Program-made: the position numbers and the translations under genes
Assembly: GCA_015183035.1 (NCBI GenBank)
Contig: JACZZP010000009.1
Coordinates: 2,232,001 to 2,296,000, forward strand
Length of the DNA: 64,000 nucleotides
Source of the DNA: Meloidogyne chitwoodi
Taxonomy: Eukaryota > Nematoda > Chromadorea > Rhabditida > Meloidogynidae
Reading direction: 5' to 3'
Shown: positions 1 through 12,041 of the stretch, piece by piece
Layout: every line of letters begins with the position of its first letter
Position numbering within the stretch: the first letter of the stretch is position 1
Notes under the pieces: model-generated
What the model was told of the DNA's origin: nothing
Databases searched by the model: none
Seen by the model: the letters and a program-made list of their open reading frames with translations, nothing else

Positions 1-321
1 TGAAGGATTTATTTTGATAAAATTTAATTACATCATATAATTTGTATTATGATGTAAATTTAAAAAGAAAATAAATTTTATTTTTCAATTGACTATAATA
101 ATTAAAAAGTGCAATAATGAAATTACTCGATTTACATAGAAGTCATATTTTCTAAATAAACAAAAGTGAAGGCAAAGTGCATAGAAAAATGAGGAAATAA
201 TTTAAATTTTTTAAAAATAAATCTTTCAAAATCTTTAAATAATTAGTATATAAAAGGATAAATTAATTATCTATTAAACAAACAATTTCTTCTCCTCTAA
301 ATTAAAAAAACTTTTTAAAAA
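1..321 (+). promoter_or_regulatory. Half of a MAIINK-family promoter, cut by the window edge
   Basis: This stretch matches the right half of the divergent promoters at 32209-32639 and 51086-51528. A TATA-like GTATATAAAA lies at 246-255, about 75 bp before the ATG at 322, inside a conserved block (ATCTTTAAATAATTAGTATA). At 25-58 there is an inverted repeat with arms like TTACATCATA and TATGATGTAA. In the other copies this element sits near the middle of the promoter, so I infer that a divergent partner gene lies just left of the window. Confidence 0.6.
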
Positions 322-837
322 ATGGCAATTTTCAACATATTTTCTTCTCTTTTTATCATTTCTTTAACTTTTATTGCCATAACTAAAGGAATGAATCCAA
401 GTACTTCAACTGGTGGTTGTTATGAACATTCTGGCGAAATTAAACATATTGGAAATGCAAAAAATATTCATTGGGAACCAAATACAACAGACAATAAATC
501 ATTAATTCTTTTAAACTCTATAACAAATCTAGATTCTGTTTCATTAAATATTAATAATACAATTTGTACTGCCTTACCTAACAAACCTGGAATTTGTAAT
601 ATTAAAGGTGATTCACATACTGGAGAATTAATTTTTAAAATTAATGGAGGTAAACGTACAATTAAAGTACCTTTTAATGATTCTCCATTTTTCTCAAAAA
701 ATGAATGTAAAATGGAAATTGGAGAATATAATATGGGTACTCATGAATTAAATCTTAAAATTAATGGTGATATGTTTGTGATTACACCAAAAACTGAAGA
801 GAAGGCAATGCCTTGTGGAAGAGCTAAAACTGTTTAA
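322..837 (+). CDS. MAIINK-family small secreted protein, copy A (171 aa)
   Basis: Function is not recognised. The protein is a single exon. It starts with a hydrophobic signal peptide (residues 1 to about 24, ending ITKG), then MNP and a short Ser/Thr linker, then a mature domain of about 135 aa. The mature domain has five cysteines shared by every intact family member: one just after the linker, a pair nine residues apart near residue 85, one in NEC near residue 128, and one near the C-terminus (MPCGR). The odd cysteine number leaves one unpaired or free for an inter-chain bond. The start is fixed by the conserved AAAAAATGGC context and the upstream TATA-like box. Copy A has a shorter linker than its relatives (STSTGGC). 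The 3' flank (950-1270) closely matches the flank of copy E (43440-43740). I infer an extracellular or host-directed role from the signal peptide and copy number only. Confidence 0.85.
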   Translation: MAIFNIFSSLFIISLTFIAITKGMNPSTSTGGCYEHSGEIKHIGNAKNIHWEPNTTDNKSLILLNSITNLDSVSLNINNTICTALPNKPGICNIKGDSHTGELIFKINGGKRTIKVPFNDSPFFSKNECKMEIGEYNMGTHELNLKINGDMFVITPKTEEKAMPCGRAKTV

Positions 838-1322
838 ATGATATTTTAATGGAAGAAAAAATTAAATATAAAAGAAAGTTTGAAGAAAGCATTCAAAAAA
901 TTACAAAAAAATATTCTTCAAATCATTTTTAATTTATCTAATATCTTTTGTTTATATTTTCGAATTAATTAAATTTTAGTTTATTATTATTATTAATTTG
1001 TTCTCTTACAAACTTAGGTTTTTTAAAATTACAGAGCTTTAAACTTTTTTACAAACTTACAATTAGTAATTTATTTAAAAACTTAAGTTGCCTTTTAATT
1101 ACTTTCAATTTGTTTTAAGTTCACTTAAAACAAATTTACCCACAAACAAGTTTAATAACAATTATTTTTAAAACTTTTTACTTACAATAAACACAATTGT
1201 TTTAAGTTTGTCTAAAGGCATTAAAAAAATTTTTTTTAATTTTATTTAATAATAAAATTAATTTTTTTAAAGAAAAATGATAGATGGGAAAAATATAACA
1301 ATAAAATTATTTAATTCTTTCT
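838..1322. repeat. Family 3' flank with ACTTAAGTTTGT-type repeats
   Basis: No gene is seen. After the stop there is a TTGAAGAA ... TTCTTCAA inverted repeat shared by the 3' regions of other MAIINK copies. It is followed by degenerate repeats of ACAAACTTA / TTAAGTTTG, nearly identical to 43440-43740 and, inverted, to 50130-50420. This looks like the edge of the duplicated unit that carries the secreted genes. Confidence 0.6.
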
Positions 1323-1798
1323 TTATGGCATCCAAATTGGTTGTAATGGGGCAGCCTTTAATTTTTCTAAATCTAATTGTTTGTCAATTGTTTCATCAAC
1401 TTCACCAACAACTGCTCTAAAAATTTATTAAATTTTTTAATTTCAAAACTATATTCTAGTAGAATATTAAAAAGTCAGTTGCAAGCCCTTCCCTTTAAAC
1501 AAAAATTCTCTTAATTAGATAAAATTTAAAGCCCAACACTAACACTATTAAATCTCTTACACATTATCTCCACGAACAATGTAAAGACCTAAAGGTATTT
1601 GAGCAACTCCTGTATCCAAACTGAAAAATAAAATAATTAATAATATTTTTAAATTTAAAAAAACCTATAAACACGTTCATGTGAATCTTCTAAAACAATA
1701 TTTACTGTTTGATCAAAACCTTTCATTAATCCAACAATATTACGACCATCACCAGTAATCACAGAAATTGTTTTGTTGATAAAAGAATCCAAATCCAT
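1323..1798 (-). CDS. lsm-8: LSm8, U6 snRNA-binding Sm-like protein
   Basis: LSm8 is the subunit that defines the nuclear LSm2-8 ring bound to the 3' oligo-U of U6 snRNA. Three exons on the minus strand (1798-1665, 1620-1561, 1416-1323) join in phase to about 95 codons, the usual LSm8 length. The protein starts MDLDSFINKTISVITGDGR and contains Sm1 (GLMKGFDQTVNIVL), the LSm8-typical DESHERV-like EDSHERVY, and Sm2 (GLYIVRGDNVAVVGEVDE). The C-terminal tail is short. Introns are about 44 and 144 bp. The gene ends only about 100 bp from the repeat flank of secreted copy A, so the secreted cassette has landed beside a housekeeping gene. Confidence 0.93.
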
Positions 1799-4148
1799 TA
1801 AATTAATTTTCGAAAAAAAATATTAATTTTAATGCTAAAATTAAAATTCTAAATATTCGAAGGTTAAAAAACCTCTTTTATAATAAAACAATTTAATCAC
1901 AAAAAAACATTTATAGTCTCTTCTCTCAATAATTAAATTGTTTGTTGCAACAACAAACACAAAATATGAGTGAAAAACAAAAAAGAAAAACACAATCAAA
2001 ATGTTTTTAGTGTTTTTGAGGAAATGTTGGCAAAAATACAAAAAAAAAGCAAATAAAACACAAAATTTAAATTCTTTGTTATTATTTTGTAAAATTTTTT
2101 ATTCTGATTTTTGTATTTCCTCTTCCAGAAAAAATAAAATTACAAAATAATTTTTTTGTTTAAATTTTGGCTTATAATTCAACAGTAAAGAACTGCAGAA
2201 GAGTATAACCTTAAAAAATATGGAAAAATAAACAGAAATACAATCAAATATAAAAAATAGAAGAAACATTTAATAAAACACGTTTTTTAGCCATAATTCT
2301 GATTTTTGTATTTTTATTTATTTTTATAATAACATTAATTTTTGTGTTTCTTTCTTTTTATAATTCTGAATTTAAATGTTTTTCTGATTTTTGTGTTTTT
2401 GTTTTATTTTTGAGTAATTCTGATTTTTGTGTTTTTGTTTATATTTGAGTAATTCTGATTTTTGTGTTTTTGTTTTATTTTTGAGTAATTCTGATTTTTG
2501 CTTTTTTAAAAAAGTTTTAATTCTGAAATTATTAATAATTGTAATATGTGTTTTTGTTCTAATTCTGATTTGATAATTTCATTTTGTATTTTTTAATGTT
2601 TTTCTTGTATGAAAAACGTGTTTTTATTTTATATTTCTTAAAATAGAATTTTTCAGAAATCTGTGAGGGCAAAACAATAAGAAAAACATTTGAATTATAG
2701 GGATAAAATAAAAGATATAAATAATTATTGAGTGCAACGCACATTTTGGGTTTTGAATAGAGCCCTCCTAATCGTTCTCGGCTCACGTGGTAAAAAATCA
2801 GGAAAGTTGAATTGAGAGATTTTGGATTAAAAATAAATTAATTTTTGATCCTAAACCTATGTAAATATATTTCAAAAACTTGAAAGAAGGTAAAAATGAA
2901 AGAAAAATAACAATTATTTTCAGTAAATATTTTGTAAAGATCGGAACATTGAAATTTCTAGATTTTTGAAAAATTATTTAACTTTTTTAATTAATTATTC
3001 AAATAACTGAAAACATTAATTATAAAAAAGTCCGACCTCTACGTAAAATAACCAATGTGTGAAAATAATTAAATTAAAAAGGACTAAATGAATGCAAAGA
3101 AAATCAAACAAAATTAATTTTAAGGCGGGATTCAAGGCATTTTATTTTTAAGGAGAGACTGTTCAAACCTAAGAATTTTAAAAAATAATTATTAAATAAA
3201 TAATTTGCCTTATTTTAATAAACACATTATAATCCTTAAGTATATTCCCTTCACATTATTATTTTTTAAAAAATTGAAGGGAAAATTTAAAACAAAAAGG
3301 AGCGTTTGAATAGAATATATAAAAAGGCATAGTATATAAATGTTGATTAAAACAACATAAAATAACAAAAACAATAATTTTCATTTCATTTTGGTAATTT
3401 TGAAATGAGTAAAAGACAAAAAAATAAATTGATGGGACAATATAATTATTTTTTTGGTACGCGAATTTTACACACAATTTTTACCTATTTCAATATAATA
3501 TTTGACTTTAAAAAGCCTAAATTAGCTTTAAAAGAATACTTTTCGAATCTCTCAGTTTACGAACTGCTGGATTAGACTTATTTTAACAAAATTTAACTAA
3601 AATTCAAAAAAAAAATAATTTAAAAAATTTTTCAAAAATCCAGAAGTTCGTTTTTTCTTCAATTTTTAATTAGAATACAATTTCTTTGTTCCTTATGAAT
3701 GCATAGAAAAATAGTAGGAACATTAGGTACAACATCACAAAATAAATATATGCATATATAATAAAATAATATATATAATAGGTAAATAGTGGTATATTAT
3801 TTTAGTGTTTTTGTTTTTTTTTTTCATCAAGTTTTTTTCTAACAATTTTAAAAATTCTGCTCAAATATTTGTTTGTTTTTTTGGCAAAAAAACAAATATT
3901 TCAGTTCAAAACCAAAAACACTATGTTTTAAAACTTTTTTTTAAGACGAAAAAAACACAAAGGATTTAACAACAAACAAAAAATACTTTGGGAAAGAAGG
4001 GTTTTTTGTTTAAATTTTTGTTTTCATACTAATAAACACAAAATTAGCGCTTTTTTTAAATTATTAAACTTAACATATATATTTTCTGCGCATCTAAAAC
4101 ATAAGAGAGAGAAAGAAAAAGAGAGAGATTTTAGTATGAGCAAGTAAA
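1799..4148. other. AT-rich intergenic region with TTCTGATTTTT repeats
   Basis: No convincing gene is seen. From about 2100 to 2545 the motif AATTCTGATTTTTGTGTTTTT recurs many times with short spacers, a dispersed repeat also found at 35.3 and 37.4 kb (37.4 kb in the opposite orientation). A short purine tract (GAGAGAGAAAG-like) lies near 4105-4130, close to the 3' end of the hnRNP gene. Short open frames here are low-complexity and have no recognisable content. Confidence 0.5.
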
Positions 4149-6007
4149 TCAAGTTGGAAACTGAGGAGCAGCCATAGCTGTAGTTGAAGTAGCATTTGGA
4201 GCAGCACCATACCAAGCACCACCGTTGTAAGCAGCGTTGTACCTAAAAATAAAATTTTTTAAATAATCTTTTATTTTATTTAAATAAATATAAAATATTA
4301 TAACCCAATTTTGTCTAATTTTTAATTTAAAATTTATTTAAAAAATTATAAAAAGAAAACCAAGCAGCAGTTGCATTCATTTGATACCAAGCAGCCGCTG
4401 AATTTTGAGCTTGATGTTGAGGATAATATAGTTGCATTTGATGTTGAGGTTGATGATGTTGTTGATGAAGATGAGAATCACCTCCAGTCAAATATGCAGA
4501 ACCTACACTTGCTGCACCTCTAATCCCTCCATAACCTCCAAGTCCCCCACGTATCATCATTCCACCCGAAGAACGAGAAAAGTTACCAAGGCCTCCTCCG
4601 AGTCCTCCAAATGGAGGTCGACGACCTTGTGGAACCGCTTTTTTGACATCACACTAAAAATTATTTAAATTTAAATAATTTTTGGGACTTTAAAATATAA
4701 AAGTTTTTTTAAACTAATCACACTTTTGTATTTTTATAAATATATTTTTACATAATGAAAACCTTTCAACTTATTGAGATATGTATTAAAAGAAAAAAAA
4801 CCTCTCGATTAGCAAAATGCTGTTTTGGTTGAGCAGCAGCTTTTTCTGCAGAATCTTCGGATTCAAAAACAACAAATGCAAAACTTTTGCGTGTTTTGCT
4901 AACTTTGTCTAATGGCCATTCAACATCTTCAACACGTCCATATTGTTTAAAGTGCTCGCGCAATTCATATTCTAATTTTTTAAATGTAAAACGTAAAAAA
5001 TAGAAAACCTGGAAAGTCAACAGGTAAACCGCCAACAAATACTTTTTTGTTCTAAAATTTAAATTAATAAAAAATAATAAAAGAAAATAAACCATATAGC
5101 CAAGTTCACGTGTTTTTGCTGGTTTGATTTCACATTGTTTTCCTTTAATTGTTTGTTCACGTAGTGATAAGGAAGCTTTGCAACCATCAACAGTTTCAAA
5201 TTCAACAAATGCAAAACCACGGGAACGCCCAGTCTTTTAGAAAAAAAGAATAGCGGAAATTTTTAGACAAATAATTAAAGACAAAAGTTCAGAAAATATT
5301 AAAACTTATTCTTAAAATCATAAAATCAAATTTGAAAAAGAAAATTTTGAACAAAAATAGATTCAAATCCATGTATAAAATTAAAAATTAAATTAATATA
5401 CCATCCGATCGTATTTAACTTGTGCTTCCTTAATAGAACCAAACTGAGAAAAGTAAGAAGCCAAATCATCTCCAGTTGTGTCATAGCTGATACCTCCACA
5501 GAAAATTTTTCTAAAATTAAAAAATGTCGCTAATCCCAATTTTTTAAAAATTATCTCAAACTTTTGTTCAGTTCCATCATCATTAGTCTCATAAACATCT
5601 TCGCCAGAAATTTCATTTTGCTCGACTGCTGTTTTAGTATCATAATCGTTATTATCAGTTTTGTCGTTTACTATTGGTTCATTCTTAAATTAAAGAAAAT
5701 AGAGAGGTTAAATTTAGTTTTTCACACACCCAACAAAAATAAATAGACGTAAAATTCTAAAACATTTTAAGTTAAAAAAGAGATAAACCTTATAAACCAG
5801 CAAATTTTTCAATAAAATAAATTTAAAAACAAAAATAAACCTCTAATTTTGACAATGTTTTAAAGAGACACATACCCCGCTGCTGTTAGATTCATCTCTC
5901 TCCCTGTCTTCAACTTGATGTTTGGTGTTATTCTCTGTTGACGTTAATGCAATACCCGCAATTTGTTCACTAACGCTATCAATAGTTTTACCGTCAACAG
6001 ATGGCAT
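4149..6007 (-). CDS. sqd-1: hnRNP with two RRMs, Squid / SQD-1 type
   Basis: An RNA-binding protein of the hnRNP A/B-D group, expected in nuclear mRNA processing, export or localisation. About seven or eight exons can be joined in phase on the minus strand. An acidic N-terminus starts MPSVDGKTIDSVSEQ. RRM1 has RNP2 KIFCGGIS and RNP1 SRGFAFVEF. RRM2 has RNP2 KVFVGGLP, the linker LDKVSKTRKSFAFVVF, and PKQHFANRE before CDVKKAVPQGRRPP. The tail is Gly-rich then His/Gln-rich (around 4330-4560), ending in a Tyr/Ala-rich last exon near 4240-4149. PKQ followed by a CDVKKA-type segment after RRM2 is typical of Squid/hnRNP D proteins. A 30-40 bp intron inside RRM2 (near 5000) keeps the frame open and can be mistaken for coding sequence. 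The symbol follows the nearest C. elegans family member; orthology is not proven. Confidence 0.88.
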
Positions 6008-7410
6008 TTTAGATTTTATGAAGTTAATATATAATTTTTATATATTTTTTAACTAAAAAAAGGCTAAAAATAAATTTATTAGTTTTATTTGATTTTGTTT
6101 TTTAAATTGTATACAACTCAACCATCGCGTCTAAAAATAACAAGAATATATCGATTTTTGATCAAAGTAAAGAAAAGGAAATATTTTCGAAAAACAATTT
6201 TCAGAATTAAAAAGGACAAAAAAGAAACCTAAAAAATACTCGAAACAAGAAAAAAAACAAAGAGTTTAAAACATCTAAACATTTTCAAGAGTGAAGAACC
6301 AGCTTTTATGCAAAAATTTCAAAACGAAATGCCAAACAATATAACGCCAAAAATGCAAAAATGAAGAGCCCCCTCCCCACTGACTTGAAAATGAACGGTG
6401 AAAATACAAAATGCCAAATTATAAAACGTTCAAAAAGGTAAAAGTTGATTAATGATAGAGATCGTTACAGGAGGGACCAATCGTGGTTTTAGAGTTCCCG
6501 GTCCCGAAATCCCGCCTTTTTATGATTTTTAGGATTTTTCGAGATTCTGGGATTTGTAAATTCCTTCCCTGTATCAGTTTTAAAAAATAATGACGAATCT
6601 GAATTCAAAAAAGTGATTTAATCGGTCTAGCCCCAATGAGTATAGTATGTATGTTTGGAATAGTGCTCTGCGATTATATTCTGATGGAGGGCTCAGTTAT
6701 ATGGTTAAAAATGTTTTCTATTTTTATTTTTAAATTTATTCTTACTTTTAACAAAATTGAAAAAATCACATTAATTTTTTTATTTATTAATTTTTTAATA
6801 ATATTAGATATTGCAATGATTTTTTCTTTAAATTCCTCATTTCATAGAAATTTTTTAAATTATTTATAATAGGGTTGGACAAAGTCGATTAACCGGAACC
6901 GTTAACCGGAGTCCAAAAAATCCGGTAAATCGTTAACCGGGGGACAGATTAATAATCGGCTTTGACCAACCCTACTTTATAAGTTTATTTTTATTAAAAA
7001 TCAAAAAAATTCTCACATTTAAAATTTAGAAAAATTAAAAGTATCATAATATCATTCCCACAGTTTTTTTTTAAAAGATTAGTTTTTTTACCCCGAAAAT
7101 TTTTTTATTTTTCTCTTTATTGTTTGTTATTCATCAGTCGTAATAAAATATTCCTTTCAAAAATTTGTGGAAGCATTTATCTCTAATTTTCTAAAATAAA
7201 ATTATACCTTTAAAAAATTTTTAAAATTATTTAACCTCGTCGATACATCTACAAGCGCTTAAAATTTTATAATACCTAATTTTATTAAATTTTATAATTA
7301 AATAAAAATAATTTATATTTTTTAAGAGACTTTAAATTTTTCTTATACAAATATAAAATTAATTTGTTCAGAATTTAAACCCGGATAAAAATTATTAGTT
7401 TGAAAAAATT
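6008..7410. other. Intergenic region between the hnRNP gene and the SRP RNA gene
   Basis: No gene is seen. It holds the 5' region of the hnRNP gene, a short foldback element (6871-6973, listed separately), and a GC-richer patch near 6460-6550 with fragments like CCCGGTCCCGAAATCCCGCC that recur imperfectly near 21970-22030. The 77-aa open frame at 6636-6869 is low-complexity and hydrophobic, with no support as a gene. Confidence 0.4.
6871..6973. mobile_element. Short foldback / MITE-like element
   Basis: The ends are inverted: AGGGTTGGACAAAGTCGATTA at the left and TAATCGGCTTTGACCAACCCT at the right, with smaller inner repeats of TTAACCGG. At about 100 bp with no coding capacity it is best read as a miniature inverted-repeat element. 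No clear target duplication was identified. Confidence 0.55.
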
Positions 7411-7671
7411 AAAAAAGCAAATCCAATCAACGTTTGTATAGTATGCTCGCAAATGCGATCTGAACACTGTGACCAAGCGGCAGGTTTTGTCTGCTCCCTT
7501 TCGGGCCTGAACCGTTGCACCGCTCTTTAAACAACCAGGAGCACTAATGCTACCACCAATGCCCCTTGTTGACTTGGCCCTTGCTCTAGACACTCGCTCA
7601 ATGCATACCCGTTAATGGATGCTTGTGCCTCCAAGTAGCTGGATTACTAACGTTCGCCACAACGCTAGGCG
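7411..7671 (-). ncRNA. Signal recognition particle RNA (SRP / 7SL)
   Basis: The RNA scaffold of the SRP, which targets signal-peptide proteins to the ER. On the minus strand the 5' Alu domain is visible (TAGCGTTGTGGCGAACGTTA, then AATCCAGCTACTTGGAGGC). The conserved S-domain core follows: GGTTCAGGCCCGAAAGGGAG then CAGACAAAACCTGCCGCTTG around 7520-7480. This is helix 8 with its GNAR-type tetraloop and the asymmetric loop that binds SRP54. The 3' Alu strand follows (GCATTTGCGAGCATACTATA). A run of six T on the minus strand (7416-7411) fits a Pol III terminator. The length of about 260 nt fits nematode SRP RNA. The 5' end is estimated from the Alu-domain match. Confidence 0.9.
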
Positions 7672-7841
7672 ATAGTGAATTAAAATTTATAGAATATAAA
7701 CTAACATAAAAAAAGAGTCTACTTCAGAAAAACTCAGACTCAAATGGCGTTATTTTGTTTCGTAATTTTACTTTTCTTGTTTTTATAAAATATTTAGCTT
7801 TACTAAATATTAATTTAACCTTTTATTTTTTAATTAGTATA

Positions 7842-10800
7842 ATGCCATCAAAACACGAAAAACGGCATCATCGTTCAAGATCTCGTTCACCTAAAAAGTT
7901 TACTTTTAATTTTATATTTTATTTATTAAATTATTGTTTAATTTAAGATCGAAAAGACATAAAAAGGAGGATTCACCAAATTCCAGCAAAAAGTATTTTT
8001 TTATAAATACAAAATTTTTTTTTTAATTTTTTTTTTCAGTGAAGAATCGATGTCAATTGAAGAAACAAATAAATTGAGAGCAAAATTAGGACTTGCACCT
8101 CTTGACCTTGATGATAAAACAAATACTGAACCAATAGAAAAAGATGATGGAAGTGGTGAAAAGGTTTTTATTTTTTAACATTTATTGAGCTTTCAATATT
8201 TATCTCAGGTATTTACCGAAGATGGTGTTGAAATTGTTCATAAACCATCAAGAAACTGGTCTGATGAAAAACGACAAAAAGAGCTTAAAGATAAATTGGA
8301 ACATAAAAAACGACAGAGAGATTTACATTCTAAAGTATTGAAAGCAAAGACTGGATTGGCTGAAGAAGATGATGATGAAATTGAAAAAACTTCAAGTTGG
8401 ATAGAACGTTCACGAAGAATTGAAGAGGAAATGCGTAAAGCAAAAGAAAAGGCTAAACAATTGGATGAAATGGATGAATCTTTTGGAATTGGAGCAATGC
8501 TAAAAGAAGAACATCAAAAACAACAAAGACGTGGAGTTAAGGTTTGAAATTACTTTATTTTTTTATTTTTAAAATAATAAATTATATTGTGGTTTTGTCT
8601 TTTAAATTGGTTTTTATACGATTTAATTTTTGAGACCTAAATTGTTGAAGCGCTGAATAAGAAAGTGCCATCCATATTGGTTATCATATTTTATTGTATA
8701 CAATCGAGTGCTTTACTCTTTTTTTCATTTCTCTTCTTTTAACGCATTTTTTAATCTGATCAACAGAAAACTTTCTCTCTTCACTTTTATTTTTATAATT
8801 TTTAGATGGAAGCTTCAACAGGAGGATTAATTGTTGGCCATTCTGTTCAAGACTTTCAAGAAGGAAGAGAAACTATTTTAGTTCTTCAAGACAAAAGTTT
8901 GGAATTTTTAATGATTTTATTAAGTAATTTTTGTAATATTTCTTTTTAAAGGTTTACTTCTTGACGGAGAAGATGCTGACGAAGAAGTTTTAATAAATCC
9001 AAATATGTTAGAAAATGAAAGACACAAATTAAATGTGGAGCGTAGAAAGAAAAAAGCGACACATTACCAAGCTTATGAAGAAGAAGAAATTGATGAGTTT
9101 GGGCAAATTAAACGAAAAGAAATTTTAGATAAATATGACGAGGGAATGGATGGAGAGGATAAAAAGAAGGAAAAATTTCGATTAGGTTTGAAGGGACAAA
9201 TTTTTTGAAAATTAAAAAAAAGTTTTATTTAGATCAAACTGGACATTATGATCTGGATAAAGAAGCTAAAGAAGCAGAGGCTAAGCGTCGCTTGATGATG
9301 GTGAATAAAAAGTTTGAGTCGTTAGGCGAGACGAAATACACACTGGCGAATGAATTTTATACTGAGGTTTTAATTTTAATATTTTCAAATTTTTTAAAAT
9401 ACAAAGATAAAAAAGATTTTAAACATTTATTCTAAAAATAAAAAAATTTTCCATAAATAATTATTTCGGCACTTTTCACATGGACACAAATGTGCGCAAG
9501 TTTCTTCCGCATCTTTTTATGCCTATTAATATATTTGAATGTATCAACTTCTCTTCTTTTCGCATCTTCTCTCCATAGAATGTCGCATAGGTATTAATCA
9601 TTTTCCTAACTAAAATATTAAATATTATTACTTGCGGATAAAAACTTGCGGACATTTGTGCCTATAAGTAAAAAGTACCATTATTTTTTTCACCCAAAAT
9701 TCATTTATAAATCGCATATTGAAAAAAATTTTTAAGGAAGAAATTATACAATTTCGTCGTACCAAAAAGAAGAAAACATCAAAAAATACACGTAAAAAAG
9801 CCTCAACTCTTAAAACTAGTGAATTAGAACCATTAGAAGAAACATTAGAAGAAAAAAAAATAAGAGAAGAAAAATTAGCTGCACGTAAAGCACAAAATGA
9901 TGATGAAGATAAATTTTCATCTCAAAATTTTCATGATACAATGAAAGAGGAAAACGGTGTTTCTTCAAAAAGTTCTCGAGGAGAAGTTATGGAAGAGGGA
10001 GAATTGACTGATGAAAGTAAAAAAGAGGTTTAAATTCTTTTTAAATTTATTTTAATTTAAATAAAATTTTGGGATACTTTGTTTTTCTTTTTAATTTGAG
10101 ATATTCATTATATCCACTTTTAAAAATATTTTTTATTTAAAATCGTCTCATTTAAAAAACCAATTATTTAAGATAAAAAAAATCAAAGATTCTATTGCAA
10201 TGCCTCCTCCTGATCAAACAAAATGGAAAAAACCAAAGGCCAATGTTGATATCAAAATGTTGGATACACTTGCAGAAAAAATTAAAAAAAGAGAGGAGGA
10301 GGATGAAGATGAGGAAGGTTTTTATTTTTTTAAATTATTTAATTCTTTTAAATTTTTTTAGAATTTCATATAAGCAATGTTGCTCCAATACAAATTGATG
10401 ATGATGATGCTGGAGAAGAATTAAATGCAATTTTGGCCAAAGCTCGACTACTAAAAAATTCTGAAAAAATGATCAAAAAAGAGGTTAATTATTTTGCATC
10501 AGATAGTAGTGATGAAGAAGAAGATAATGATGATGAAGACAAAAAAGATTCAAATTATATAATTTTTGACGCAACATCAGAAAAATACAAATCGATTGGA
10601 GGGGGAGGTTATGATGTTGAAATTGTTAAAAAAGTTGTCAAAACAGAAAATGATAAAATTGAAAACGACGATATGTTAATGGAAGGAATTATTTCTAATA
10701 CAAGTCACTTTATAAGAAGAAAACGAAATGACAGTGATGACTCAAGTCAATATTTTGATCAAATTGATAGAGAACGGGAAGGATATAATGACAGTGATGA

Positions 10801-11636
10801 TGATGATGATGATGGTATTATTTTATTTATTAACTATTTAGAAGATTATAAGTTACTTAAGAGAGATGAAATTAATTAGAAAAAGAGGAGAATTTATTTA
10901 CTTTAACTTAACTAAGTTTTAGTTTTATACCTTCCTTTTAGAAAGTAAAATTATTACCTAAAATTACTTTTTTATAGATAACTCTTCTGCTAAAAATTAT
11001 TCAAATATATTGGGAGAAGAAAAAGATGTTACAAAAGGTGTGGGAGCAATGCTTAAACTTGCCGGACAAAAGGGTTATTTAGAATCTGGTAATAAAAGAC
11101 GTCCTGGTGAAGGATCTTTAAAACATTTGGAAAGTAAACGTTATTCTAGAGTTGAACAAGGTCGTTATGATATGGATGACAAAACAATGAGAAAATTGGA
11201 GAGGATGGGAACTACGGGGACTGGTCCAACTAAACCATTTCCAGAGAAGATTAATTACACTCCTAAGGTTGATTTTAATTTTCAAAAAATTCTCTTTTTT
11301 ATTTTAAAGATTGAAATTAACTATTCGGACAAATCTGGACGTGTTTTGGAACCAAAAGAAGCATTTCGCACTTTATCTTGGAAATTTCATGGAAAGGGAC
11401 CTGGAAAGAGGCAAGGAGAGAAGCACAAAATGAAGGTAGACAAAAGAGAGAAACTTAAAAAGATGAATAGCCAGGATACACCTTTACGTTAGTTGCTTTT
11501 TAATTTTCTTAAATTTTTATTATAAAAATTAATTTTTTTAGAAACTCTTCAAAAACAATTAAAGAAGCAAGAACAATTGTCCACTTCATATCTTATTTTG
11601 TCAGGCAAAGATTCCGCTCCACTCCAGAAGGAATAA
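7842..11636 (+). CDS. SART1: SART1 / Snu66, U4/U6.U5 tri-snRNP protein
   Basis: A component of the U4/U6.U5 tri-snRNP needed for spliceosome assembly. Many exons read in order on the plus strand. An RS-like N-terminus starts MPSKHEKRHHRSRSRSP. It is followed by SMSIEETNKLRAKLGLAPL, the conserved SART1 opening, and WIERSRRIEEEMRKAKEKAK with DESFGIGAMLKEE. GGLIVGHSVQDFQEGRETIL follows near 8810-8890. Long acidic and Lys-rich coiled segments follow. The C-terminus has KSGRVLEPKEAFRTLSWKFH then GKGPGK, and the last exon ends YLILSGKDSAPLQKE. The final two blocks are the most family-specific. The stop at 11634-11636 is followed at once by the duplicated segment carrying knottin copy 1. Intron 9436-9718 holds an inverted-repeat element. 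Exact splice sites in the acidic middle (10.4-11.0 kb) are uncertain. Confidence 0.9.
9467..9688. mobile_element. Inverted-repeat element in a SART1 intron (GCGGAC type)
   Basis: Imperfect inverted ends: GGCACTTTTCACATGGACAC then AAATGTGCGCAAG at the left, and CTTGCGGACATTTGTGCC at the right. The GCGGAC / GCGGAT words link it to the elements at 30531 and 59503. Non-coding; boundaries approximate. Confidence 0.4.
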
Positions 11637-11660
11637 AAAAGAAATTGGATTATTTAATGT

Positions 11661-12041
11661 ATTGAAATTGTTTTAAAAATAATTTTTTTTAATTATAATA
11701 AATTAAAAAATGTTCTTAGACTTACAGCCGATCAAAAAATTATATGTGTTTAAAATATTTTAAAAATTATTTGTACAGCTAATATTAAAATTTTTGATTT
11801 TTAAAAGCAAAAAATAAAATTATAAATTTAGATTTATATTACATGTGACATTTTGATAAAAATTTTTTTAATATTTTATTAAGTTATATATTTAAATATT
11901 CTTTTTCTAATAATTTTAACTTAAAAAAAGCTAAATAAATAAATTTTAAATAATTGAAGAGAACAATTAGATTATATAAATAGCTAAATTTCATTCTCAT
12001 TTTTAAATTAAAATAAATTATTTAATTAATTTTATTTAAAA
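11661..12041 (+). repeat. Upstream half of the knottin-gene duplication
   Basis: Starts about 25 bp after the SART1 stop and aligns throughout with 17197-17602. Shared landmarks in order are ATTGAAATTGTTTTAAAAA, TTATTTGTACAGCTAATATT, CATGTGACATTTT, AAAAAGCTAAATAAATAAAT, and a TATA-like TATATAAATA about 70 bp before the ATG. It contains the promoter of knottin copy 1. Confidence 0.7.
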
